From assembly GCA_029237695.1 (NCBI GenBank), contig CM055266.1, forward strand, positions 122,068,569-122,132,568: DNA of 64,000 bases. Reading direction: 5' to 3'. Shown one piece after another: positions 22,950 to 33,899 of the stretch; within the stretch, counting starts at the first letter, position 1, and each line of letters opens with the position of its first letter. The position numbers and the translations under genes were made by a program. The DNA is from Conchocele bisecta (taxonomy: Eukaryota; Mollusca; Bivalvia; Lucinida; Thyasiridae). The notes beneath the pieces are model-generated. The model did not search any database. It saw nothing but the letters and a program-made list of their open reading frames with translations, and was not told the origin of the DNA.

Positions 22950-23430
22950 TCTATTGCCTGCCCAATTTTTACGGCCATATAAGCAATGCAAAAACAATGT
23001 TTGTTTTTGATAATGTTACACTTTTAAGAAAGAGCCACCTTTTTATTTCGTGAAATTTGGTCAAATATTGATTTTATTACGGAAAAAGTATTTGTCTATG
23101 GGAATTTAACATGGGGTATTTTAAAGGAGGTGGAGGAGCTGGTGGAGGAGTAAAAAAACTAACTAAGAAAACGGAAGTGAAATTTTGAAAATCAGTCCAC
23201 TATTTCTGAAATTAGAAATAAATCCCTATGTTAAATCCATATGTGACAATGTCTATGGTGATTTTAGATGGGGTTTATTTTTCGCAATACAATCAATATT
23301 GGACCAATTTCACGAAATAAAAAGAAGGCTCGCTCTTAAAATTTTATAAAATTTAATATTACTGAAAAACAAATTACATTGTTCATATATCCGTAAATTT
23401 TGGGCAGGTTTCGTGAAACAGACAGTAAGC
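22950..23430. mobile_element. Family C MITE with an internal nested inverted repeat
   Basis: TGCCCAATTTTTACGGCCAT at the left and the inverted end with GTTTCGTGAAACAGAC at the right. The interior (about 23048-23310) is a second inverted repeat (TTGGTCAAATATTGATT facing AATCAATATTGGACCAA) with a GGTGGAGGAG-like centre. Confidence 0.6.
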
Positions 23431-24244
23431 AATAATGTTAGATATCGTCAGTGCTCTACATGTACACTATGTCCCGTTTGCTATCTGTATATCCACGTTG
23501 CTCACGATTGATTCATATCGATGAAAACATCTTCAAGAATAATTTGACGGCATGCACAATTTGTGAGACATTATTAAGTTTTCTAAGATGATAATATTCG
23601 TAGAACTCCCCTCTGAATTACAAACGACTCGCGAGCTTGCCATAAAATCCTATTAGCCACTGCATGCGGCCGTTCCCCCTGTAGGATTAGCGGAGTGGAT
23701 TATGGCAATGAGACCTCACAAAAAGTGCCTTACGGTTGCTGGGCCGCCACCTCACATTGTTCTATAGGCTATTACACTGGTGCTGCACTTCTTTTCCGTG
23801 TAAATTGGTTCAAGTCGATAAATGCACCGGTGTCATGACTAGATGTCACTATAAGCTCTCTACTTAGAGCTGTCGCATTAACGCAATAGTCGTTTAGTAT
23901 CCGGCGCAATTTTTTTGCGCCGGTTACACAACGAAAATGTGTTTATGCGGTAATCCGGTGTCAATGTCGACGTGAAACATTTTACGCCGGTGCGGAGTTC
24001 AGCGCCAGTGCATTCATGGCACCTGCATATTTATTAGTCTGTATCACAGGTTCTTGAAGAACGGTTCATATTTCTTCTTTTTTGGGGGTGTTATTTCGGT
24101 ATATCTGGTGGTTTGGGTACACGTGTACGGTAATAGACATGGGTATTTTGATATTAAAAAAGGGGTCCGAAATTTCGGAACGGTTAATGTGTAGATAATT
24201 GACGATTTATGTCGTGTGTAATGATTGACCATTAGCAGTTTATT
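23431..24244. other. Non-coding host-type sequence
   Basis: A strong CCGGCGCAA/TTGCGCCGG hairpin lies near 23911-23936. No gene recognised. Confidence 0.3.
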
Positions 24245-24340
24245 GTTCAATAAATGTAAATCCATCAATTGAAATTTCCAGAATATCCTAAATTTGAACT
24301 TACGAACATTTTAGTCGTACGAAGTTTAATGAAACGGGTC
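24245..24340. mobile_element. Family A MITE, right half only
   Basis: Begins in the inner arm TTCAATAAATGTAAATCC and ends with GTTTAATGAAACGGG. Confidence 0.6.
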
Positions 24341-24597
24341 GTGCTAATAGATACACGACGGTTACGCAATCATATGCTACATAGACTTAGTCCCATAGAT
24401 GGCACGGCGGCGAAAATTCTCTCTACGGATAAGGAACATGCACAGTAAAACGGCTCGTAAATTTGGAGGTTTTGGGGATTGTAAGTTACAGTTCAAAAGA
24501 AATTATTGAAACGTCGGTATACGTACTCAGTCTGTTTACAAATAAAACTCTAACAAAGTACACAAATCAATCCGCGCCAATCAACGTGAAACATAGC

Positions 24598-24775
24598 GTA
24601 GATACTCTAATTAATTATTTAGAGCTAGTAAGTAATTATTGCGCGCTAAATAATTAGAGCTAGCATTCAATATTTAGAGCTAGCTCCAATGATTTAGAGA
24701 GCTCTTCAAATGCTTTGGAGCTAGCTCTACATATTGAATGCTAATTCGTTAGAGCTTGCAATAATTATTTACATT
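24598..24775. repeat. Palindromic cluster of AGAGCTAGC units
   Basis: TTAGAGCTAG and GAGCTAGCTC recur in both orientations with inverted outer arms (TAATTATTGC / GCAATAATTA). Confidence 0.5.
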
Positions 24776-25110
24776 TGGCATTCCTTACACACGCCATGCA
24801 ATTTCAGAAATAACTTTCATTTGTGTTTAAGTGCAGTGCTGTGAAACATTGATGGAACTTCGGTACAAGGCTGTTTTGCACACTGCATGAAGGTTGGAAC
24901 TGATTATAGCGAACCGAGATCTCCAAGGACATGTGACTGTCGTTATAAACGTAAACCGCTCCCTGCTCGGATTCAACCGGCTTATTTGTAATAACTATAT
25001 GTGCATGTACTATTAGTGTTGCCCCCAGATACGCCGAAAGTCAGGGAATACATGCACTATAGATTTGACGTCGTCCCGCTTACACGTCTGTCGCAGACAC
25101 TTCTTGTCCA

Positions 25111-25385
25111 ATAGCCGATTTCACCAAAATTGCTAAGCACACATACTAGCTAAGTATACTTTGAGGGAATAATCACTTATTTTCCCGAAATGCATTATTT
25201 CATATATAACTAGTATAACGACTGCGTATATTTCATGATTAAAGTATGCAACATTACTAATACTGAATGTATTATATTATCACAGCCAAAATAGCTGTGA
25301 TAATGTAATACATTCAGTATAATTTCTCCCTCAAAGTGTACTTAGCTAGATAAGTATGCATAGCAATTGTGGTGAAATAGGCTAC
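25111..25385. mobile_element. MITE, family B
   Basis: ATAGCCGATTTCACCAAAAT to ATTGTGGTGAAATAGGCTAC with the central palindrome TTATCACAGCC/GGCTGTGATAA variant at about 25290. Confidence 0.75.
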
Positions 25386-25900
25386 AGAGCATAATTCAAA
25401 TACCCTTTGCAATAGTTTCATGAAACTTCACACACTCATTGACCACGACACACATATGTGTCTCGCGCAATAATGAAAAATCTTGCCTTACGAATTTTCG
25501 AGTTTTCTTCCTTGGTTATTTGTGCGTCCACTGATTTGTGTCCGGAGCATAACTTGAATATCAGGGTATGGGATCACGTGGTCATGTGCAATGATCATAC
25601 TTTATAATCTGTTGAAAATATTATTTTTGCATATGAAAACAGCCTGATACCACCGCGCGTCACTATGAGCAAAATAAACATTAGTATATGATTATATCTG
25701 TATAGCGGGCACTCGTAATTTTTAGACAACTGGTGGAATAGTGACACAATAATACACTTAATTAATTCCTATAAAGAACATGTGCCTACTGAGTGGGCAT
25801 GTACCTTTAATGAACTAAACCGTCATTTACATAAAACGTCTGAATTTTAAATATATATACATGTAATGCCAAGAATCCGGTTAAATACATGTATGTGGTC
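25386..25900. other. Non-coding host-type sequence
   Basis: Nothing recognised. Confidence 0.3.
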
Positions 25901-26207
25901 AGTCGCCGATTTCACCAACATTGCAAAGTCTACTTTACTAGCAAAGTATACTTGGAGGGAGTAATCATTTATTTTTCCTGAAATGCATTATTGCATATAG
26001 AACTAACAAATGCATATATTTCATGATTAAAAGTATGCAGAATTATTACACTGAATTTATTACATTATCACAGCCAAATTGGCTGTGATAATGTAATAAA
26101 TTCAGTACAATAACAATTAATAAATTTATCATAAAATTGAAAATTTCTCCCTCAAAGTATACTTTGCTACTAAAGTATACTTTGCAATGTTGATGAAATA
26201 GGCTACA
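25901..26207. mobile_element. MITE, family B
   Basis: Complete copy with a TTATCACAGCCAAATTGGCTGTGATAA-type centre at about 26067-26094. It ends only about 50 bp from the Polinton insertion site. Confidence 0.75.
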
Positions 26208-26253
26208 GATCTCCTCTAAAGGCATTTGATATTTCAATTGTCTCTCTGTTATG

Positions 26254-26259
26254 TCCGCA
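26254..26259. repeat. Left target-site duplication of Polinton 2 (TCCGCA)
   Basis: Identical to 44206-44211 directly outside the right end. Polintons make 6-bp duplications. Confidence 0.85.
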
Positions 26260-26366
26260 AGTAGTATATAAGAGTCACAATGATACCATCACCTATGGAA
26301 GGTGCCAGCTACGCGCGGCACCTTCCACAGCATGATGGTATCATTTGTGACTCTTATATACTACTA
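26260..26366. repeat. Terminal hairpin inside the left TIR
   Basis: AGTAGTATATAAGAGTCACA pairs with its inverse ending at 26365. The arms run through TGATACCATC and GGAAGGTGCC to a loop AGCTACGCGC at about 26307-26316. A few bulges only. Confidence 0.85.
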
Positions 26367-26453
26367 CCGCGAGACCATATATTTATGACATGAGAAGATA
26401 CACCCTATTAGAGATAAAAATCCCTATGTTATACTCAGTATATATATACAACA
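26260..26453. repeat. Left terminal inverted repeat of Polinton 2
   Basis: Matches 44205-44017 in reverse complement with few differences. The match ends just after TATACTCAGTATATA...ACAACA. The outer ~106 bp is itself a palindrome. Confidence 0.9.
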
Positions 26454-26696
26454 ATCTGTCATACTTTTATTACGAATAAAATAACAACTGACACCCTATT
26501 AAAGATAAGAAATCTATAAGTTATACTCAGTATTTTACACCAATCTGTCACAAATATAAAACTGACACCCTATTAAAGACAAGTTATCCATAAGTTATAC
26601 TAAGTATATTACAACAATCTGTCATATATTTATTACGAATAAATATAAACTTACACCCTATTGAAGATAAAAAATCTATTGGTTATACTCAGTATA
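26390..26696 (+). repeat. Four subterminal ~75-90-bp repeats up to the polymerase start
   Basis: ACACCCTATTAAAGATAA...TTATACTCAGTATA...ACAATCTGTCA units begin at about 26400, 26491, 26565 and 26653. Each contains the small palindrome TATACTCAGTATA or a one-base variant. The last unit ends at the polymerase ATG (26697). The first lies within the TIR and therefore also occurs once at the right end. A promoter or replication-protein binding array is an inference. Confidence 0.75.
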
Positions 26697-29600
26697 ATGT
26701 CTACCATAAAGCAAATGAGAGAGCAAGCTAAGAGTTGGGGAATTTCCCTAAGAGGTTTGAGACTCAAGAAAGATATAGCAGATAGGATAAGTGACGCGCG
26801 AGCCGTCGTCTACGAGGAGAGGCTGCGGCGTGCGGTTTCGACCGGACGACTGCCCGCCGACCCCGAAAAACGCTCCGAGAAATTGGAGAACGAGACGGCG
26901 GCCAGTCTGCGCGCCACCACTTACGCGCAGCGTGTTAAAGGAAGATCACAGCGCACGTAGAAAACCCCTATACAAGGCGTACTACAATAAGATTTATCAA
27001 GGGTTGGTGGGGAGACCTCCCAAGAAGAGAGATATCGCCAGAGCTTTGGTGGAGGAGGGTCCCAGGATTCTCGCCGAAGAAGCCGAAGTTAGGGAAACTG
27101 TTGATAGGGGTAGGAGGAAGAAGATAGTATGGACTTTCGAGAGGGGGGTAGACGGGGAGATCGCTAATCGCATAATGAATAAAATTCGCCCAGAGATGAC
27201 CACGGCATGTTATCTGAGGTATTCGTGCTCGTATCGTATTAGGAACATAGAGACCGACGCTACTATGATCTATCACAAACAATCAAAGGGCAGTCCGTGG
27301 ATAAACGAGATCGCCAAAGCCGAGAGTTGGATATCCGATAGAGAGAAAGGTCGAATGGACATCGACAAAGTCGATAGACCAAGCACAAAATGGACCTTCG
27401 TTCGTTGGATATCGGTCGAGGTGAAGCTGATCATCGACGCACAACAACTTCTCATGGGAGCGGGAAAACTCCCAGACTGGTTAAGACAGACAAAGGGAAT
27501 GTATTCCGTCGACACGTACGACGACTACTTGTGTCTGTTTAGGTGCATAGCCATCCAACGTGGAGGGAGACCAGACCGCTGTTGTGAGAAGGCACGAGCT
27601 CTGGCTCGCGAATATCTCGGGCATGATAACGGACCGGGTAGCCAGGGAATTCCCCTGGACGATATTAAGAAGGTCGAAGAGCATTTCAAGCTGGGTATTC
27701 GCGTGTACGAGCCCACCGCCGATGGAGTGTGGTACCTCATGAAGGTTCCGGCAAATTACGACGTGGTTGGGGGGAAGACAATGACGATAGGAATGTTTGG
27801 AGGTCACTCGTTCCTCATAACGAATCTCCGCAAGATGACGAACGAGTACGGGTGCACCGGATGTCAACAACGGTTCACAAAGTCGTGTAACATGCACAGG
27901 CACGCGACCACCTGCATGGGTGGGAAGACCGTGCTGATATGTCCAGGTAAGAGGGTAGAGAGACCGCAGTCGGCCTACGAGAAGGCGTTCTATCCTAAGG
28001 GGTCAGCGAGTGTGAGGTCGATTCAATGGTTGAGCAGAGAAGAGGAGTGGGTGGGAAAGCACATACATCACGTCAACTGCGGTCACGGTGGTGAGAGGTG
28101 GGTGGCCGGTGATCCGGTCGACGGTTACTGTCACGAGACCGAGACCGTGTTTCAGTTTCACGGATGCTACTGGCACGGGTGTCCGAGGCATTGCATGAGA
28201 GGTAATGCGAGATCGCTGTACAAGAGGACGAAAATTCAAGACGCCAAGATAAGGAAGGCGGGTTACGAGCTGGTGGTGATGTGGGAGTGCGAGTGGTTTG
28301 AATGAGGTGAATACCTACTATCCACAATTGCCACGCGAGGAGGAGACGACTCTGTACCCCCACCAGATAGTCTACGACTTCGAGGCGTATCTCGACAAGT
28401 CAAAAACCACGCGACCCACCAAAGACCTGACCTTCGAGGTCGAGCACGTTCCTATATCGGTGTCGTTGGGGGATACGATGCATGAAGGGATCACACACCT
28501 ATGCGAACGAGATCCCGACACGCTAGTCGAGAAGTTCGTGACCGAGCTGCAGATGAGAGGCAAGGCAATCAGGGAGGGGGTTAGGAAGAAGTATCTGCCG
28601 GCCGACATAGATATGTTATCGAAGTCTCAGCAAGCAAAGATTATTTCTTGGATTGACCAAGTCCCGGTGGTGGGGTTCAACTGTAGCAGGTACGACCTGA
28701 ACCTCATCAAGCAGTACTTTGTAGAGAAGTTGGCGGCCACCGTGAATAAGGTGATGGTCGGAAAGAGAGCCAGCACGACGATGTTTCTGTTTACCCCGGA
28801 GTTTAGATTTCTCGACATCATCCAGTATCTGGGACCCGGTACCACGTACGACCGGTGGGTTAAGGCGTACGACTGTAAAACAGTAAAGTCTCACTTTCCA
28901 TACGAGTGGTTCGATAGCGCGGACAAGCTCGACCATCCGGGGCTGCCAGACTATCCCGAGTGGTACTCGAAGTTGAAGGGTGAGTTCCTACTGTCGTTGT
29001 CCGAGTGGAAAGAGTGTAAGAAGGTATTCCGAGAAAAGGGGATGAAGACGTTCAAGGAATGGTTGCAACACTACAACGACTTGGATGTAGGACCGTTCCT
29101 AGAGGCTCTGACTAAAATGACGGAGTTCTACAAGGGAAGAGGCGTGGATATACTCAAGGATGCTGTGTCTCTGCCCGGTGTTTCCCTTCAGTACCTACTC
29201 CGCGGGTCGATCGATGGGAAGGCGGATACGCCCGAGCTGTGGTCACCGAAGTCTGAAACTTACGAGATGATGAAGCAGGGATTGGTCGGTGGTCCGTCCA
29301 TAGTATTCTCCAGATACGCCGAGGCTGGAAGGTCGATGATCAGGGGTCAGGTGGGGAGTCGGGAGGAGAAGATGTGCAAGGCGGTGCTGGGGTACCATGC
29401 CAATGCTCTATACCTATCTACTCTGTCGAAGGACATGCCGTGTGGTGAGGAGCAGATATGGACGTGTGACGACCCGGAAAGACAGTCGTATATAGACCGT
29501 TTCGTGAGGAAGGTCAGGAGTGAAAAGTGGTTCGGATTTGCGGAGTTGGATATAGAGGTCCCTGAAACGTTGAGAGACAAGTTCTCGGAAATGTCACCGC

Positions 29601-30637
29601 TGTTCGTTAATCGAGAAGTTAATGAGAACGAGGTTCCACAGCACATGAAGGACTACCTGGCCGGGACCGGGAGGAAAAGAGTCGAAGGACAGAGAAAGCT
29701 CGTGGGGGCAATGTCCGCCAAGAAGATGATCATATACTTCCCGCTGCTAAAGTGGTATCTGGAGCACGGTCTGATCGTCAAGGCGGTGCATAGGGTGATA
29801 GACTACACGCCCGGCAAACCGTTTCAATGGTTCGTTAAAGAGGTCACCGCTGCTAGACGGACGGGGGACGTCGACAAGAGCAAGGCGGTGTTGGCGGAGA
29901 TATTCAAACTGGTTGGCAACGCGTGTTGTGGCAAGCTGATAGAGGCGCAAGAGAGACACCTGAACACATATACGAAGGATGAGAAGACTGTCGATCGGGC
30001 ACTGAGGTCGGCGTGGTTCGAAGACTTGGAGGAGATTGGGGAGGCTTACGAGATATCGAGCAGGAAGACTCGAGTGGTGATGAACAGACCGTTTCAGTGT
30101 GGCATAGCGGTCTACCAGTTGGCCAAGCTCCGGATGCTGGAGTTCTACTACGATGTCTTGGATAAGTACGTGGATCGCGGAGATTTCGAACTGATACAGA
30201 TGGACACTGACAGCATGTACTTCGCGCTGTCTGAGAAGACGCTGGAGGCGGTGGTGAGAAAGAATATGAAGAGAAAGTTCAATAAGGAGAAGACCGAGTG
30301 GTTGGTGTGGGACGTGTGGAGCAACAGAACTCCGGGACTGTTCAAGCTGGAATTCGAAGGGGATAGAGCCATCGCTCTGTGTAGCAAGTGTTACTACGTG
30401 AGCGGTGATGGAAAATCTAAGCACTCGGCCAAGGGGATGTCGAAGAGATCTAACGATCTGACTTGGGGAAGGTATAAGAGTGCTCTCGAAGGGAGTAGGG
30501 ATATGGCGGAGAACAGGGGATTCCGAATGATTAACGGGGTGATGAAGACGTACTGTCAGCAAAAATTAGGACTCTCGGCGTACTACGACAAGAGGAGAGT
30601 GATGGAAGACGGGTTACACACCGAGCCTATAGGATAG
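26697..30637 (+). pseudogene. POLB: Protein-primed family-B DNA polymerase of Polinton 2 (two frameshifts, motif A mutated)
   Basis: Would replicate the element by protein priming. The start is the ATG at 26697, directly after the subterminal repeats. Frame 1 runs to about 26940, frame 2 to about 28290 and frame 3 to 30637, so two single-step frameshifts split about 1,300 codons. Order of parts: N-terminal helical region; an OTU-like block (DDYLCLFRCIAIQ near 27520, HSFLI near 27807); a C2H2-like finger (CTGCQQRF...H...C, 27850-27915); a Vsr-like endonuclease signature FHGCYWHGCP (about 28157-28186); exonuclease motifs VYDFEAY (Asp codon 28376), GFNCSRYDLN and YNDLD; polymerase motif A GYHANALYL, motif B LVGNACCGK and motif C MDTDSMYF (30203-30211). 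In motif A the expected catalytic Asp is His (CAT, 29396-29398), while the other copy keeps Asp. Probably inactive. Confidence 0.9.
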
Positions 30638-30668
30638 ATAAAAAAAAAGAAAGAATTCTGAGAGAATA
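30638..30668. other. Tail-to-tail gap between polymerase and integrase
   Basis: Thirty-one bases with an A-run separate the convergent stop codons here; in element 1 the same stops overlap. Similarity between the copies begins just beyond this point (about 30690). Confidence 0.5.
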
Positions 30669-32030
30669 CTAAAGACTCTGACGATCCGGGGGTAGCTGGG
30701 TGTCAGAAGGCACCGCGAGAAGTTCTTCGCGAACAAACCCTCGAGATGGCCCATCATCCAAAGAGTAGAGCACGGGCTCATCGGGCTTGGTAATAGATCG
30801 ATCTAGATGATATACATTGAGAGACCACACGGGATCAGTCGCGCGGCGGCTGCCACCTTCGAGCCCTCCCGGTTGATAGAGGTACCGGACATCAATATCT
30901 GATGGAAGCCGTTGCTCCTCTAAACCAACGGGTCGCCCGCGCGAGACGGCAGAGGGCTCGCTCGTCACCCTTTTAAACTTGATAGCATCTACGGGCTTCT
31001 TACCTATCAATCTGGTCACCTCTCCGTTCAGTGCGGACCACGGCGGGCAGTCTGGCCACCCACTCGGTCGATCGCGAATGAGGGTCTACAAGTTCTTTAG
31101 CGTATTGGTGTCCGAACAGTCTCTCAGCCAGGGTTCGATTGAACCGCTCCACGATCCCCTGGTCCCGGTGGATGTTGACGCGGCCGCGTCTGATAGAAAC
31201 GTCGTGCTTAGACAATAGATGAGAGACCGCGCCCATGAACTCGCGGCCGGGATCGACCTGGAGAAGATTCGGCCATTTGAGAGGACTCCTCTTATATATT
31301 CGGGGAGAGAGCCTCGGCCACCTCCTTAGACTCTTTAGTGGCCAACGGCTCAGCCCCCTTATAACGACTCGCTACGTCAACGATTGTCAGCGCGTACTTG
31401 TACGTCTTACGACCGACGCGATCGTGAGGGAGAAACAGGAGATCCGCTTGGTGAACTTGGTTCGGTACCGGCACGTCGAATTTCGGGCGCGGAATATTGT
31501 GAGGCGCGGTAAATAGATCTGCCAGATGGCCTGCTTCTTGAGCCATTCCTTGACAGCGTTTTCTGAAACCTTGGTCGCCGCCGCGAGGTTCTTGATGGCA
31601 GCGAGTCCCTTCCAGTAGCCGCGGGGGCTATAGTACATGTTCGCTAGCTTGCGCGTTAGGCGAACCGATAGTTTGGTATTAAGTTTGCGCGTGTTCATAG
31701 TATCGATGTATTCTAATATATCGGACAATCTCCAACATGCCCTCGCCAGATCGTCCGGTAACTGCGTCGATAATAATAAACCTTTGTTGGAAGTACAATC
31801 GCGATTGTGGGTTAAGTTCTGAAGGAAATTGGGAAAATCTAATCCCCGAGGATTGGTGGAGGAATCTAACATCCGCTTTGCGAAAAGGGTGGTGCCGCTT
31901 TTTCGTCCTCCCGCCACGTCTCGAGAGAATCTCGGGTCAGACGAATCATACCCTTTGCACCAGCTATGCGGTGTCTAAGGGCAGTGTAGCCTACATCAAT
32001 CATAGCAAAATAAAGTTCGTCAACTGACAT
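30669..32030 (-). pseudogene. INT: Polinton integrase (rve, DDE) with N-terminal extension, frameshifted
   Basis: The minus strand starts at the ATG at 32030 (MSVDELYFAMIDVGYTA), enters the conserved YYSPRGYWKGLAAI block near 31630 and reaches the catalytic core. First Asp: QADLLFLPHD, about 31450. Second Asp: in the segment before MGAVSHLLSK, about 31245. Glu: GIVERFNRT, about 31140. Segments 31917-31387, 31546-31292, 31236-31000 and 31019-30669 are in different frames, so at least four small indels break it, whereas element 1 has an open frame across most of the same region. DNA is otherwise nearly identical to 1049-2395. It ends three codons later than the element 1 integrase. Confidence 0.85.
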
Positions 32031-32063
32031 CGTTCTATATATATATATAGTTATTTAAAATAA

Positions 32064-32417
32064 TTAATTTAAAATCTCGATGAATATAGTAGCCGACGAG
32101 ACCACCACACCCATTCCCACGACGATGAACGCGATCTCGCGGTCTTTTGGGGCTCTGACGGTACATAGAAATCTGAAAGTTGGGACTTCGCGATCCAGCG
32201 GCGCGAGACTTTTCTGCGGATATGCCAGCGCGTACTCGCGGTTGGCTTCTTCAACGTTCTGAAAAGTTTGTGCGGCGTGATTTTCGCGGCGAAGCTCTTC
32301 ATTGACCCAGTCAAGATGGGCGGTTCGTTTTTTCGACCACGCTTCCTTTGCGCTATTGAGTTGTTCTACAGCTAAATCGTGACGCTTACGCTCCTCATCC
32401 ACGTTCGAGCTTCTCAT
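32064..32417 (-). CDS. Charged helical protein with C-terminal membrane segment (~117 aa)
   Basis: Start chosen at the Met at 32417 (MRSSNVDEERKRHD), which aligns with the start at 644 in element 1; the frame is open upstream to 32453 as well. Residues about 5-80 are Glu/Arg/Gln-rich and likely helical. The final 25 residues (IAFIVVGMGVVVSSATIFI) form a membrane segment. The element 1 copy is frameshifted. Function unknown; position in the late/virion gene block suggests a virion or membrane role. Confidence 0.55.
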   Translation of the reverse strand: MRSSNVDEERKRHDLAVEQLNSAKEAWSKKRTAHLDWVNEELRRENHAAQTFQNVEEANREYALAYPQKSLAPLDREVPTFRFLCTVRAPKDREIAFIVVGMGVVVSSATIFIEILN

Positions 32418-32489
32418 TTTAGAGAATATAAAGTTGCTACCGCTGAACGCCAATGCGTTTACGACGCACCACCTACTATTTACTGCGAT

Positions 32490-32744
32490 TGAAGCCCATT
32501 TTTTTAATTTGTTCCATTTATATTAACTGGTAGAATTCCAGCTTTAACTAGATAATCTCGGTTCCAAACTGCGGCCGCTACATCTAAGGTCGCGAGCCCT
32601 ACGTCTCTCGCAGTAAAGTCCAATTTGGGAGCGGATCCTCAATATGGCCATCTTTGATAGTCGAGCATACCCGATACTGAAACCCGATATCACCACGGCG
32701 TGATAAAGCGCATTCATTAACATTTTACCATCTTGTTCAGCCAT
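32490..32744 (-). pseudogene. Small hydrophobic Polinton protein, frameshifted copy
   Basis: Begins MAEQDGKMLMNALYH like 330-581, but an indel near 32640 changes the frame, and the open frame ends at 32544 with unrelated residues. The DNA continues to match the intact copy to about 32490. Confidence 0.55.
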
Positions 32745-32749
32745 TATAA

Positions 32750-33140
32750 TTATTGCATATAAAAGGGGTCGCGATCAATGTTTAAATGGGGCGCATCCAG
32801 CAGTGTCGGGGGTTGTTTTTTCAATTTCAACCTCGTTGATGACCTGTTGTTGAAACGGTAAAGCACATACAGGGTGCCCACAACCGACAGACCACCAACA
32901 ACAACCCACGGGATCCAATCAGTATTGGGAGTTGGAGCAATCGGTTTCGATCCAATAGCGATTGGGGGAGAAACAGCTGCCACCGGGTGTTTTGTCGTCT
33001 CCGATTGCAACTCCAATCTCAATTTGAGTTGACATCTTGAAGCTCGGCGATATATATCGTTTAACTTTTCGGGTGACAGCCGCCGCCCGCCCAGCTGCCT
33101 GTCTTTTCGGGTTTTTATGTCGTGCTGTTGAGGGTTTCAT
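32750..33140 (-). pseudogene. Basic N-terminus plus single-pass membrane protein, frame break inside
   Basis: The ATG at 33140 overlaps the stop of the preceding gene as ATGA. The first 35 residues are Lys/Arg-rich (KNPKRQAAGRAAAVTRKVKR) and are followed by MSTQIEIGVAIG. The part ending at 32750 is in another frame and has a membrane segment (WVVVGGLSVVGTLYVLYRF) and the C-terminus LDAPHLNIDRDPFYMQ, shared with element 1. This is either one gene with a frame break near 32980-33010 or two overlapping genes. CCAATC-type palindromes lie at 32915-32928 and 32952-32965. Function unknown; a basic DNA-condensing virion peptide is one possibility for the N-terminus. Confidence 0.45.
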
Positions 33141-33784
33141 CGAACGTGCTCTGGTTCAACTCCAATTTCGATTGGGTTGAGTGTGGTTCCGTCACTCTCG
33201 CGGGTGTGTCTTGTGTCATCATTTATAATATTAGGGCTTATAGTTCGTGGGCATATATGTCCAAATTGACAGTGTTTACCCGTGGTCAACGCGGTTGTCA
33301 GCGGAGCTAAGTACATTCCAAACTTGTGATAAATTGAGCAGCAGGCTGTTCTAAGAGTGTGACCTATAAAAGGGTCAGTCTCTAGATCGTCAATCAATCC
33401 CGCGGTGTTTGGTATAGGGAGAAGTATACTAACGGCGGTTGCGTACAAATGAATAGCCGCCGATCCGAGAGTTTTTGTCATCTCCGCTCCCAATTTGGAT
33501 TCGTATCGCGCATACATTTTATTGATCTCCGCATCTGACATCTTATCCACCTGAAAAACTGAGAGACGCCTACCGAGATAATGCTCCGATTGTCCCCCAG
33601 CAACCAGCGCAGCTAGCCGCTCTCGTCGCGCCGCATTTTCATTTTCATTCGGAGTCGTTGCACTCAACCCAATACCAACCGCCGTTGGAGTTGATTCCGA
33701 TTGCTCTGTCGGATCATTATCTATGTTGGCAGTCGGAGTTGAGGTTTCTTCTATTAGCTGATCGAGAAGTTCGTCGCAGATCAT
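33137..33784 (-). CDS. Conserved Polinton protein of unknown function (~215 aa)
   Basis: Start chosen at 33784 (MICDELLDQLIEE) because the motif ATTAATTTTAAGAAAA sits directly before it (33785-33800); the frame is open further upstream to 33916, which would add a hydrophobic N-terminal segment. Residues 15-60 are a Thr/Pro/Asn-rich linker. The second half has YLGRRLSVFQVDKMSDAEIN, a KTLGSAAIHLYATAVSILLP segment and FGMYLAPLTTALTTGKHCQF, a pattern I associate with a conserved protein of other animal Polintons. Function not established. The CCAATTTCGATTGG palindrome (33162-33175) encodes PIEIG near the C-terminus. Confidence 0.65.
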   Translation of the reverse strand: MICDELLDQLIEETSTPTANIDNDPTEQSESTPTAVGIGLSATTPNENENAARRERLAALVAGGQSEHYLGRRLSVFQVDKMSDAEINKMYARYESKLGAEMTKTLGSAAIHLYATAVSILLPIPNTAGLIDDLETDPFIGHTLRTACCSIYHKFGMYLAPLTTALTTGKHCQFGHICPRTISPNIINDDTRHTRESDGTTLNPIEIGVEPEHVR

Positions 33785-33800
33785 TTTTCTTAAAATTAAT
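33785..33800 (-). promoter_or_regulatory. ATTAATTTTAAGAAAA motif before a start codon
   Basis: On the minus strand the motif abuts the ATG at 33784. The same motif precedes three other genes of this element (34671-34694, 36065-36080, 39737-39755). Confidence 0.5.
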
Positions 33801-33899
33801 TTAACTATTCTAACAAGTCTCATCACTTTAACATATTGCCAAGCACACCACCCGATACTTATGATCACCATTATGCTCGCAACAAAGCTCGCAGCGGAG

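Noticed and set aside
29747..30562. Long open frame opposite the polymerase
   Set aside because: It is antisense to conserved polymerase motifs and has a composition expected from codon complement; a shadow frame.
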